The position numbers and the translations under genes were made by a program. Shown piece by piece: positions 8,061 to 15,859 of a DNA stretch of 29,874 nt (the stretch's first letter is position 1; each line of letters opens with the position of its first letter). Origin of the DNA: a virus; the IMG/VR virus record IMGVR_UViG_3300047381_001046, positions 1 to 29,874 of that record. One strand, written 5' to 3'. Below the pieces are notes generated by a model. It saw only the letters and a list, made by a program, of their open reading frames with translations, was not told the origin of the DNA and did no database searches.

Positions 8061-9010
8061 TTTCCATACACTTCTTCAAATTTGTCAATAAATGTAGGTA
8101 ACTCTGTTTTTGGCAATTCATTTACTCCGGCTGCTTTTTCACGACCACCACCTGTTGGAAATTGTAGTGCAAGTTTACTTGCACCAAATGGATTTGATTT
8201 TGGGGAACGGATACTAATACGATAGTTATCATCATTGACTAATGTTAATATCGCAAATGCTTTGTCAGGGTTTTCAGTAGTTTGTTGATTGCTATAAATT
8301 CCAGAATATCTAATAGATGCTTTTGAGTTTGGAAGAAGAATAACTTTACCAGTTTCTGTGTCATGTAATATATCCGATGAACTTAATTCACTTTCATCAC
8401 TTTTCATTTGAGTAAATATTTTGTTATATACTTCCGACTCTTCTCTGTATTGAAATGGTGATTCGTAGTCTTTAATATCAAGATAAACATCTTTGGGATG
8501 AACCGTTAAATCAGATTCTTCGTTTCCGTATCCATTGTAGTTTAATGTTTCCCCAATTTCTTTTAACTTTAACATATGTTCTTTGCTAAAATTTGGATTT
8601 AGTTTATCTGCCTGTTCGTGTAAGTTATCTCCGTATGCTCCACATATTGTCCACGGACGATATAATCCATCAACATATTTGTCCACCAAAATGTTTGTGC
8701 AACAATTTGGGTCGGCATCTACAAAAATTTGAAAGTTTTCACCGAGTTTAGTTTCACCCGGTTCGTGGTGATCAAACCAACGAATTGTATTTCCATTATC
8801 TAGTATTGTATTAACATAATCTTTATTTGATAACAATGATATATCAAATACTGTAAATTTTGAATTTTTTATATTGGTACAATGCCTTAATAGTTTTACA
8901 TCTCGTTTAACACCCGTGTAAACTTCTGAGTTTTGGGGGTAATGCATTCTATATTGATGTAGACTAATTATACCATCTGCATCTCCGTTAAAAAAATCGT
9001 AATAACTCAT
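8057..9010 (-). CDS. DHH-family phosphoesterase (DHH/DHHA1)
   Basis: This 317-residue protein carries the DHH phosphoesterase metal motifs: FNGDADGIIS (Asp10/Asp12), FDIS (Asp56) and the signature DHH at 80-82 in WFDHHEPG. Near the C-terminus GGGREKAAG (287-295) matches the DHHA1 GGGHxxAAG motif, with Arg in place of the usual His. Relatives (RecJ, NrnA, GdpP and others) cleave phosphodiesters in nucleic acids or small nucleotides such as pApA and PAP. A bifunctional oligoribonuclease/PAP-phosphatase-like role would suit its position next to the sulfotransferase, which releases PAP; that link is inference. It overlaps both neighbours by ATGA. Confidence 0.86.
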   Translation of the reverse strand: MSYYDFFNGDADGIISLHQYRMHYPQNSEVYTGVKRDVKLLRHCTNIKNSKFTVFDISLLSNKDYVNTILDNGNTIRWFDHHEPGETKLGENFQIFVDADPNCCTNILVDKYVDGLYRPWTICGAYGDNLHEQADKLNPNFSKEHMLKLKEIGETLNYNGYGNEESDLTVHPKDVYLDIKDYESPFQYREESEVYNKIFTQMKSDESELSSSDILHDTETGKVILLPNSKASIRYSGIYSNQQTTENPDKAFAILTLVNDDNYRISIRSPKSNPFGASKLALQFPTGGGREKAAGVNELPKTELPTFIDKFEEVYGK

Positions 9011-9888
9011 TTGCCTGTTTTCTTTTTGGTCGGATTTGAAGTTTCAATTTCGGCAGAAACTGCTCTACCCTTGTCATTCATCCAATCTTTTTCTGGACGA
9101 TCAAGTTCTTCGTTTCGTTTTATTACTGCATCTAATATTGGAGTTGGGATCATGTTTTCATCTGCAAATTTTGCTAAAGCATTTGTATCTTTCGGAAAAC
9201 ACGTACCACCGAAACCACGATGACCATCGTGTCCTGGTACTTTTGTATGACCAGTTCCTATTCGTTTGTCTTGTGTTGCTATACAACGAACGTTTTCATA
9301 GTCAATGTTAAGTTCTGTGCAAATATTTTCAAGTTCGTTGAAAAAACCAACCTTTACACTTAAAAAAACATTCTTTAAATACTTTATCATTTCTGCTTCT
9401 GATGGTTTGCACTGAATCACCTCTTTATTTACAACAGTTCCGTTTCCATTGTTGTACGCAAGTTCAAACATTCTTTTCATTTTTTCGTACAAGAACGGAT
9501 CGGTAGAACCAAGTATCCATTGGTCACAATTTTTAAAATCATTTTTCCAGTTTTTTTCAGTAAGAAATTCTGGCATAAAATTAACATCAAGTTCTGCACT
9601 TGTTCCAGGAGGAACCGTAGAACGTAGAACGATGTATTTAGAGTCGTCTATTTCCTGTATTTCTTCACAAACTGAACGAACAATATTTAAGTTGGCACTT
9701 CCATCTGAGTTCATTGGTGTTGGAACTGCAACGAAAATAATTTCCGACTCCTCTACAAATGTTTCTATGTCCAATGTGTTCGGTTCTCTTTTTTCAGGTA
9801 CAACATCCCATACCAACACCTCAACATGAGGTCTTAACAATGTCATTGCATGACCAACAAATCCGTTACCAACAACTCCAATCTTCAT
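9007..9888 (-). CDS. UDP-glucose/GDP-mannose 6-dehydrogenase-like protein, short form
   Basis: The 293-residue protein has the N-terminal NAD domain (GNGFVG at 7-12, VAVPTPMNSDGS, LRSTVPPGTS, MPEFLTE) and the central helix with EMIKYLKNVF (Lys169, Asn173). The catalytic cysteine Cys230 lies in GFGGTCFPKD. The family oxidises C6 of a nucleotide sugar to a uronic acid in two NAD-dependent steps. It ends soon after the catalytic motif and lacks the usual C-terminal UDP-binding domain (typical lengths 390-450), with a low-complexity Lys/Thr tail instead. It may therefore take an unusual substrate, need a partner, or be inactive. GGGAAG precedes the ATG. It is the first gene of a run of overlapping genes with the DHH and sulfotransferase genes. 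Confidence 0.87.
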   Translation of the reverse strand: MKIGVVGNGFVGHAMTLLRPHVEVLVWDVVPEKREPNTLDIETFVEESEIIFVAVPTPMNSDGSANLNIVRSVCEEIQEIDDSKYIVLRSTVPPGTSAELDVNFMPEFLTEKNWKNDFKNCDQWILGSTDPFLYEKMKRMFELAYNNGNGTVVNKEVIQCKPSEAEMIKYLKNVFLSVKVGFFNELENICTELNIDYENVRCIATQDKRIGTGHTKVPGHDGHRGFGGTCFPKDTNALAKFADENMIPTPILDAVIKRNEELDRPEKDWMNDKGRAVSAEIETSNPTKKKTGK

Positions 9889-9910
9889 ATTACTTCCCGT
9901 TTAGTGTAAT

Positions 9911-9924
9911 ATAACCTTTGTTAT
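9911..9924 (-). other. Small inverted repeat upstream of the dehydrogenase gene
   Basis: ATAACCTTTGTTAT forms a perfect 5-bp stem with a 4-base loop inside the 60-base gap before the 6-dehydrogenase gene, about 22 bases upstream of its ATG. It may be a regulatory hairpin or a chance AT-rich repeat. Confidence 0.25.
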
Positions 9925-9948
9925 AATAAGTATTTACTATTAACAGTA

Positions 9949-10758
9949 TTACTTGAATTTTCTTTTTATTCTATCAATCGCATTTTTGTCGGAAATGTTT
10001 GTGGAGTTTCCAAGAGATGATCCAAAAATATTTAAAACTTCGTTTTTGGTAAACTTACGGTCATCTTGAGATGATTTAATTGTGTGCTTTGCATTTTGTA
10101 CACCCCGTATTATGTTTGATGTCATTTGACTACTTGTAATTCCTAACCACGATATAAGTCCTGGTATTTTACTGACTAACCATGCGATTAACTGTGTAAT
10201 AATTGGTAGTAACGCAGGACCTCCTATTATTAAAACCGCAACTGCACCAATGATACCAAATGTTCCTGTTAACCAACTCCACATAGAGTCAAAGAATCCG
10301 TCTTTTTGTTCTTTTGCTTTCAATTCTCCTAAACTAATAAGTTTTTCTTCGGTATCTTTTAAGTCGTGTCCAAGCATTTGCTTTCTTCTTGCAAGTGTTA
10401 TAACATCCTTTTCTCTATCTAATAAATTTTTTACTGCAATTTCATTATTATTAATTACATCGTCTATGTGTATTTTGTCTCCTGGTTGTGGTAGACCAAC
10501 TATTTCTTGTGCTTTTCGTGCTAAATCAAGAGCAACTAATTCTTCTTTTGATTTATTTTCTGATAAAGATAATGCGTCAACAGTACCTGATATATATGCA
10601 CTTGTATGTCTATTTAGTTCTGATTCTTTTCTTGAAATCTCTCCTGCAATTTCTTGCCTGTCTTGTTTTAGTCCCCAATTTGGTAAAGTGAAACATCCTG
10701 AAAAAAAGGTACAACATAAAGTAAGTAGCAAGAAAGTGGTAACTTTTTTTGTCTTCAT
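9949..10758 (-). CDS. Putative lipoprotein with a hydrophobic central segment
   Basis: The 269-residue protein starts with a basic, hydrophobic signal peptide ending FFSGC (Cys22), which resembles a lipobox, suggesting lipid attachment and an envelope location. A polar, helical region follows (residues 30-140, rich in Lys/Glu/Asp). Then comes a long hydrophobic stretch of about 45 residues (around 165-210) containing AVAVLIIGGPALLPIITQLI and LVSKIPGLISWLGI, enough for one or two membrane passes, and a basic tail. I do not recognise the family. It lies 2 bases after a glycosyltransferase gene. A role at the host envelope, in exclusion or in lysis is possible, but nothing in the sequence decides it. 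Confidence 0.72.
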   Translation of the reverse strand: MKTKKVTTFLLLTLCCTFFSGCFTLPNWGLKQDRQEIAGEISRKESELNRHTSAYISGTVDALSLSENKSKEELVALDLARKAQEIVGLPQPGDKIHIDDVINNNEIAVKNLLDREKDVITLARRKQMLGHDLKDTEEKLISLGELKAKEQKDGFFDSMWSWLTGTFGIIGAVAVLIIGGPALLPIITQLIAWLVSKIPGLISWLGITSSQMTSNIIRGVQNAKHTIKSSQDDRKFTKNEVLNIFGSSLGNSTNISDKNAIDRIKRKFK

Positions 10759-10760
10759 TA

Positions 10761-11645
10761 TTATATATATGGAGTTTTTTTAATTTTTACTTTTAGTTTT
10801 TCTATCTCAGATACAAAACATTGCTCACTTTGCTTTTTTAAATAATTTGTTTCTTTTAAAAAATGAACATTAATGTTTTCTTCTTTTATTGACTCACATA
10901 CAAGAGTATCTGTCATTACGAATTGTTGTATTCGTGTTCCTGATTTTTTTAAATGTTTGCAACCTTCCATTATGAAGGTATCGTCTACTCCATAACCAAC
11001 AAATTTACTTGGGATGTTTATATATTTGGCTAATTTTGCTGAAATGGTTGTGAACCAACCCCCTCCCCACTTAAAGGTTGGAATGGGTCTTAGTTTATAT
11101 TCCTGAATAAAATTCTGTATTTCGGTTTCAATATTTGCACTTTTGTAATAATTAAGTTCTTTTTTTTGATATTGATCAGCCACTATATAGTCCCACGTTT
11201 TATCCCACAATCTAAGTGTTGTGGGAGTAATTACAAAATCTTTTAAAAACTTGCTAACTTTATTTGTAGTAAACTCTATTGATTTTAAAATATTAAGTGT
11301 AAAATGTATATCACAATCAAGAAAAGTTATGTAGTCATTGTCATTTGTTATCGATAATATTTTTCTTCTAAAGTCATTTACTCCAAGTATTTTTGCATCT
11401 TTATCAAGAAGTTGTACAACAATTTTTGATTCAATTGAAACTGCTAAATACAAGTCTATTAAATTACTCAGATTGGGGTGGTTGTATGATTCCTTGCATA
11501 TAATACTCGGGTTGCTATTTAGATAACTAATTATTTTGAAATTATCAGGTTTATCAACCTGTTTAATGCTTTTATTGAGTTGTGTTATTATGCGTTGATA
11601 ATCATAAACCTCATGCGGAAATAAATGTATAGCAATATAATTCAT
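10761..11645 (-). CDS. GT-A type glycosyltransferase
   Basis: The 294-residue protein has the metal-binding DxD motif of GT-A enzymes in ITFLDCDIHF (Asp110/Asp112) after a roughly 100-residue nucleotide-binding half. Later segments FKWGGGWFTTISAKLAKYI and GYGVDDTFIMEG resemble the acceptor-side Gly-rich and acidic catalytic motifs of GT2-like and galactosyltransferase-like families. It would transfer a sugar from a nucleotide donor; donor and acceptor are unknown. It overlaps the upstream glycosyltransferase gene by 4 bases and is part of a three-glycosyltransferase coupled run. Confidence 0.75.
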   Translation of the reverse strand: MNYIAIHLFPHEVYDYQRIITQLNKSIKQVDKPDNFKIISYLNSNPSIICKESYNHPNLSNLIDLYLAVSIESKIVVQLLDKDAKILGVNDFRRKILSITNDNDYITFLDCDIHFTLNILKSIEFTTNKVSKFLKDFVITPTTLRLWDKTWDYIVADQYQKKELNYYKSANIETEIQNFIQEYKLRPIPTFKWGGGWFTTISAKLAKYINIPSKFVGYGVDDTFIMEGCKHLKKSGTRIQQFVMTDTLVCESIKEENINVHFLKETNYLKKQSEQCFVSEIEKLKVKIKKTPYI

Positions 11646-13273
11646 TTAAATAATAATCTAAAACTTATCTTTAAGTACATTAAATTTTCTTGATTGTTCC
11701 TTTTTTCTAAAAAATTATAAATTTTGGTGTAATAATCTTTACTGTTTTTTAATATAGATTCTCCCGATATATAATAGTTTGAAGACTCTGAGTAGGGTAT
11801 GTATTTGTGCAAATGACTATCTATTAACTTTACATCATTATTTACCAACTGGTACTTTATTGTTTTTGTTTTAATAAACAATGCAATCCATTGTTTGAAA
11901 TTTAGGTTTGAACGAGTTATGTGGGCATTGTCTTCTTTAATATGTAGATCATGTCGCAATACAATATCTTTATTAAATTGACTTATTGTATTTTTTTTAT
12001 TTTCAAAATTTTCATGTGACATTTTATCATTCACGAAAAAGATATTACTTTTTATGCTATCATAATTGTTAATAATAAACCTAATATAATATTGTTCGTA
12101 AGTAAGTTTATTAGCATTATCAAGTTCATTTATGATTGTTACATTTTCTTTGTAAAAGTCAGAAAACTTAATATCTGATTTTAATTTTACACACACAAAG
12201 TGATTTCCTAATATTTTTGGTTTTTCTTTTTTAATTACCTGCATATTCACTTTAGTCAGGTATTCTAACGGTAACTCATTGTTTTTAGTTTTGGAGTATT
12301 TAGTAATTAGTGATTTGTATTTATTTTTAAATTGTTCATGGTTTCTTGAATTTAGTAAAAAGTCATCTTCATTTCGTGATTCAAAATACTTTTTAATTGC
12401 ACAACTTATATCCGCACGATTTAGAAGTAATTCACCTGACTTTGAATAAGAGGTGTCTTTTTCGGGAATAAAACTTAATTTACTCGGTATTATATCACGG
12501 GTATAATATTTTCTATTCACCTGAGTTCCGTGGTACTTTACAAGAATTCTATTATCTGCACATCCAATGGTTTTTGTTTTATTATTTTCGTTATACCATT
12601 CTATATAATTTATTTGCATATTTTTATTTGAACCGAAAATTCGTTCTTGGTTATCTTTTATTTTGTTAATAAAATCCTCACTTTTAATAAAACCTAGCAA
12701 GTTTAGATAGTCACCACCACCACATATGCATTTATCATACAAAGGTGTTTTGGTGTTTAGTATGTCTTTATTATACACATAACCATATCCAGGTTCACCA
12801 ATTCTACCGAGTGTATTTTTAATATCTACACCTCCATTTTTGTAATAAGATGTCATTGATCTAACGCAAAATGTTTTTCCGTTATTTTTTTCTTTATCAA
12901 TTGTATTTGCAACTTGTACAATATCGTGCGTTCTTAATTCGTTTTTTATTTTCTGTATCCAGTTGTCGTCTTGAAATATAATATCCGAATCCAACCAACC
13001 CACATATTTGTATTCTTTCATTAGTTTTTTGATACCAATGTTTAGAAGATTTTCTTTTTTCCAAAAAAATGATTCGTTTTTAAACGACACAACATCACCT
13101 ACATTTTTGTTAATTCTAAGTTTACACTTTCGTGTATATGATTCTACAAAAATAATTTTGATATCTGAATATGTTTGTATTTTATCATAAAATAATAAAA
13201 AATTTAAATATTTTGACAAATAATTAAGAGGATTAAAATAACAAACTACAAATGCTATATCTGATGTATTCAT
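11642..13273 (-). CDS. Two-part glycosyltransferase: GT-A domain plus a C-terminal DUF3431-like region
   Basis: The N-terminal part of this 543-residue protein starts IAFVVCYFNP and has the DxD site in VGWLDSDIIF (Asp95/Asp97), then a Gly/Cys-rich CICGGGDYLNL segment, all consistent with a GT-A glycosyltransferase. From about residue 345 a second region begins with KILGNHFVCVKLKSD and contains YIRFIINNYDSIKSNIFFVND followed by a His. This resembles the DUF3431-like pattern of an aromatic/hydrophobic helix, then an F-x-N/H-D strand. A similar architecture occurs in the glycosyltransferase at 23474-24844. Coupled by 4-base overlaps to genes on both sides. Confidence 0.68.
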   Translation of the reverse strand: MNTSDIAFVVCYFNPLNYLSKYLNFLLFYDKIQTYSDIKIIFVESYTRKCKLRINKNVGDVVSFKNESFFWKKENLLNIGIKKLMKEYKYVGWLDSDIIFQDDNWIQKIKNELRTHDIVQVANTIDKEKNNGKTFCVRSMTSYYKNGGVDIKNTLGRIGEPGYGYVYNKDILNTKTPLYDKCICGGGDYLNLLGFIKSEDFINKIKDNQERIFGSNKNMQINYIEWYNENNKTKTIGCADNRILVKYHGTQVNRKYYTRDIIPSKLSFIPEKDTSYSKSGELLLNRADISCAIKKYFESRNEDDFLLNSRNHEQFKNKYKSLITKYSKTKNNELPLEYLTKVNMQVIKKEKPKILGNHFVCVKLKSDIKFSDFYKENVTIINELDNANKLTYEQYYIRFIINNYDSIKSNIFFVNDKMSHENFENKKNTISQFNKDIVLRHDLHIKEDNAHITRSNLNFKQWIALFIKTKTIKYQLVNNDVKLIDSHLHKYIPYSESSNYYISGESILKNSKDYYTKIYNFLEKRNNQENLMYLKISFRLLFK

Positions 13274-13896
13274 AACTTTTCATAGTTTTGATCATAGTTT
13301 CTGTGATATTTTGTGTTTGATTCTTCTTGGATCTTAATGTCCTTGATGTGTATTATTTCATGAAATGTATTTGGTTCAATAAAATCCATATAATGATGTC
13401 CTGTGATAATCTCATGAACTGCTCGGGTCCATCGTATTCGTTTATCATTTTTAAAAAGTCGGGTTTGGAAGTCTGGATAATTAATTCTATTTAGGTGATC
13501 CCGTTTCCAGTTCCATTTTTTAAGATGCAATTCTGTTATACCATGTACATAATTTACTCTAGGTACTTTTATTAAATCTTTATTTTGCTTTTTGACTATT
13601 ATGTCATGTGCATTTTTGATAAGAGGTTCGGTTGGCAGTTCATCTGCATCAAACTGAAATATAAAATCTTTTTCACACATATCGTTAAGTTTGTTCTTAT
13701 GCACACCATAGTTTCCGTTGAGTCTATGTTGTTGGTGATTGTGATTCTGTATAATTTCAAGTGTTTCTTTATTCTCAGAGAAGTCATCTAGTATTACAAT
13801 TTCATCGTTTTCACGTTTAAGTTCTAATATTCTGTTTATTAACTTGCGAAGTGAGTCGGTTTCATTGTGGGTACATATTGCAAAACTAATGTTCAT
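13270..13896 (-). CDS. GT2-family glycosyltransferase
   Basis: This compact 208-residue GT2 enzyme opens with MNISFAICTHNETDSLRKL, has the nucleotide-binding strand EIVILDDFSENKET, and the DxD site in FIFQFDADELPTE. Later NYPDFQTRLFKN and RAVHEIITG match GT2 proteins such as the lipopolysaccharide-core WaaE/KdtX group, where DADE and a C-terminal HE/W segment recur. It probably transfers a hexose to a glycan or glycolipid. It overlaps the upstream gene and the downstream bidomain glycosyltransferase by ATGA at both ends. Confidence 0.85.
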   Translation of the reverse strand: MNISFAICTHNETDSLRKLINRILELKRENDEIVILDDFSENKETLEIIQNHNHQQHRLNGNYGVHKNKLNDMCEKDFIFQFDADELPTEPLIKNAHDIIVKKQNKDLIKVPRVNYVHGITELHLKKWNWKRDHLNRINYPDFQTRLFKNDKRIRWTRAVHEIITGHHYMDFIEPNTFHEIIHIKDIKIQEESNTKYHRNYDQNYEKL

Positions 13897-14630
13897 AACT
13901 TACCATCCCCATACATATTTAATTCGTCATCTCCGTACCTTCTAAGTTTATTTTTATTATCGTATTTGTCCGCAAAGTCTTCAATCTCTTTGTATTCTTT
14001 TAGGAAGTTTCTAACCGTTCCAAATCTGTCTTTTATGATTCTATTAAATTCTTTTATGTTTAATTTATTGAGTTTCATGCCAATCGCATTTTCCAAAATT
14101 AATCGTTCTTGTGAAATATCCTTAATTAAATCTTGCTCGGTAATTAATGTATCTTTATTATCATGATCACTGAACAGTGTTCTGAAGTCAAGGTAAGTAA
14201 CCTTTACATTTGACATATCATTTATTATGTAAGTACGATAGCAATTGTATTTTGCCAACTTTTTAACATGAGTTTCATAGAAAGGTCGTGGACGATTAAT
14301 TAGTTGATTTACAGGAGCAACAACATCATACCTTCTTTTAATAAGTGTAATTGTATCTTTTACTAAAATTCTTCTAAGAAATTCTTTGAATACACCCCAA
14401 GGTATAAATTCAAGTGTTAATCCGTGAAGTTTGTTTCGTCCCATGCCACCACGAAATGTATTTAATGCAAATACAAGACGAAAGTATTTTCTTCTTTTTT
14501 GTCTTCCAAGTGGTGCGGGAGTATCACTTGTATACATGAATGAAACAATCTGTCCTGGTTTTATTTTAGAACGTTGAATTCTAAGAGAACCACCCACACA
14601 CTTTCTTAAATAATTTTTGTAATAACTCAC
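13893..14630 (-). CDS. Phage protein of unknown function inside the glycosyltransferase run
   Basis: The protein is highly basic with aromatic and Gly-rich segments, such as KYFRLVFALNTFRGG followed by LHGLTLEFIPWGVFKEFL and later YNCYRTYII. This layout is reminiscent of small conserved proteins of unknown function in T4-like phages rather than of an enzyme; I cannot name the family. The frame is open from a TTG at 14645, but a GTG at 14630 (MSYYKNYLRKCVGG) is an equally good start and is used here. Neither has a clear Shine-Dalgarno. The start region lies within a perfect inverted repeat. The gene overlaps the downstream GT2 gene by 4 bases, so the two are probably coupled even though functions may be unrelated. 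Confidence 0.7.
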   Translation of the reverse strand: MSYYKNYLRKCVGGSLRIQRSKIKPGQIVSFMYTSDTPAPLGRQKRRKYFRLVFALNTFRGGMGRNKLHGLTLEFIPWGVFKEFLRRILVKDTITLIKRRYDVVAPVNQLINRPRPFYETHVKKLAKYNCYRTYIINDMSNVKVTYLDFRTLFSDHDNKDTLITEQDLIKDISQERLILENAIGMKLNKLNIKEFNRIIKDRFGTVRNFLKEYKEIEDFADKYDNKNKLRRYGDDELNMYGDGKL

Positions 14631-14648
14631 TTGAATATATATCAAGTG
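14628..14648 (-). other. Perfect 7-bp inverted repeat over the start of the 13893-14630 gene
   Basis: CACTTGA and TCAAGTG flank a 7-base AT loop. The repeat covers both candidate start codons (TTG at 14645, GTG at 14630). As RNA it would hide the initiation region. As DNA it could be an operator. There is no T-run, so it is not a usual terminator. Confidence 0.45.
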
Positions 14649-14662
14649 GTGTATATATTATG

Positions 14663-15859
14663 CTAAATATATTGATTGAATAAACTCTCGTACAACGAGG
14701 ATATTTTATTAATATCAAATTTACTTTTATTAATTTCTTTTAATTTAAGTGCTTTTGTGTTGTACTTATCGTAGTTCTGATATACATCTTTAATTTTTTG
14801 AGAAGATACTTCTTTATCAACCACCATCCATTTTGCTTTTGTACTAAACAAAGATGTTTCCTTTGTAATATTGGTCAACTTACCAGGTAATAAAATAGAA
14901 TTTTTTTTGTCTATAATGTCAAGATGCCCTGACCACTTTGTTGCAAGAACTGGTAGTCCACACAAAGTTGCTTCTAAAATAGGTCTACCGAATCCTTCTC
15001 CTTTTGTGTGAGAAATAAATGCTTTAATTTTTGGATGAGTATAAACGGAGTGTATTTCTGATTCACTTATATCCCCATGTAAAAGATAAATACTTGGTCT
15101 ACTCTGAGATGGATGTTCTTCAATTATACTTTTTATTTTGTTGGATATTTCAAAATAATCACTTATACTAAAATTTGATCCAGATGTCTTTAAGACCAAT
15201 GCAGGTTTGTCGTCTGTGTTATTAAATGCTTTTATAAAAGATTCTATAAGTGACTCAATATTTTTTCTACCTCCGTCATCAGATTCACTTGTGATCCATT
15301 GACCAACCGAAAGAAAACAAAAATCTTCTTTGATTTCATTTAACTCATTGATGCTACTACTTGAGTCTGAATCTTGGTAAAAATCAAATGACGAACTTTC
15401 TGCGATGACTGAAATTTCGGTAGTCTTGTCTATTTCATTTTCTTTGTACGAGTTTTCAAAAGTTTCTTTTGTAAAATTGGATGGAACTATTACATGATCC
15501 ATTTGATTCAATCCATTTAGCATACTAGATGGTACATAGTCAACTTCAACACCAGCAGTAATTCCAATATTTGTGTCCGAACCTACCTTCTTGAATTCGT
15601 TGGGGAGTCCGAGTTGGATATATACATCGCATCCTGTGTAATGATCTTTTTCGTTTACAAAATGTGGTTTATACTTTTCACTTAGTTCTTTGTTTAGTCC
15701 TGTTTGTGGATTGCTACCCCAAGGTGTAATTGCAAATTTAAGTTCATGTGATGAAAACTTGTTGTACAATACAGATGCAATTTCACGGGCATGATCCCCA
15801 TAACCACTTCTTGATAATAATGGAGATACATATAAAATTCGTTTTTTATCTTTGCTCAT
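14663..15859 (-). CDS. GT4-family (GT-B fold) glycosyltransferase
   Basis: The 398-residue protein starts with a Rossmann strand and Gly-rich turn (RILYVSPLLSRSGYGDHARE), typical of retaining group 1 glycosyltransferases. The donor-binding EX7E motif is in GEGFGRPILEATL (Glu288 and Glu296), followed by CGLPVLATKWSGHLD. The segment FLSVGQW, then GRKNIESLIESFIKAF, matches the start of the C-terminal nucleotide-binding domain. It would transfer a sugar from a nucleotide donor with retention of configuration. Its ATG overlaps the stop of the other GT4 gene by 4 bases, so the two enzymes are made together and may act sequentially. Confidence 0.9.
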   Translation of the reverse strand: MSKDKKRILYVSPLLSRSGYGDHAREIASVLYNKFSSHELKFAITPWGSNPQTGLNKELSEKYKPHFVNEKDHYTGCDVYIQLGLPNEFKKVGSDTNIGITAGVEVDYVPSSMLNGLNQMDHVIVPSNFTKETFENSYKENEIDKTTEISVIAESSSFDFYQDSDSSSSINELNEIKEDFCFLSVGQWITSESDDGGRKNIESLIESFIKAFNNTDDKPALVLKTSGSNFSISDYFEISNKIKSIIEEHPSQSRPSIYLLHGDISESEIHSVYTHPKIKAFISHTKGEGFGRPILEATLCGLPVLATKWSGHLDIIDKKNSILLPGKLTNITKETSLFSTKAKWMVVDKEVSSQKIKDVYQNYDKYNTKALKLKEINKSKFDINKISSLYESLFNQYI

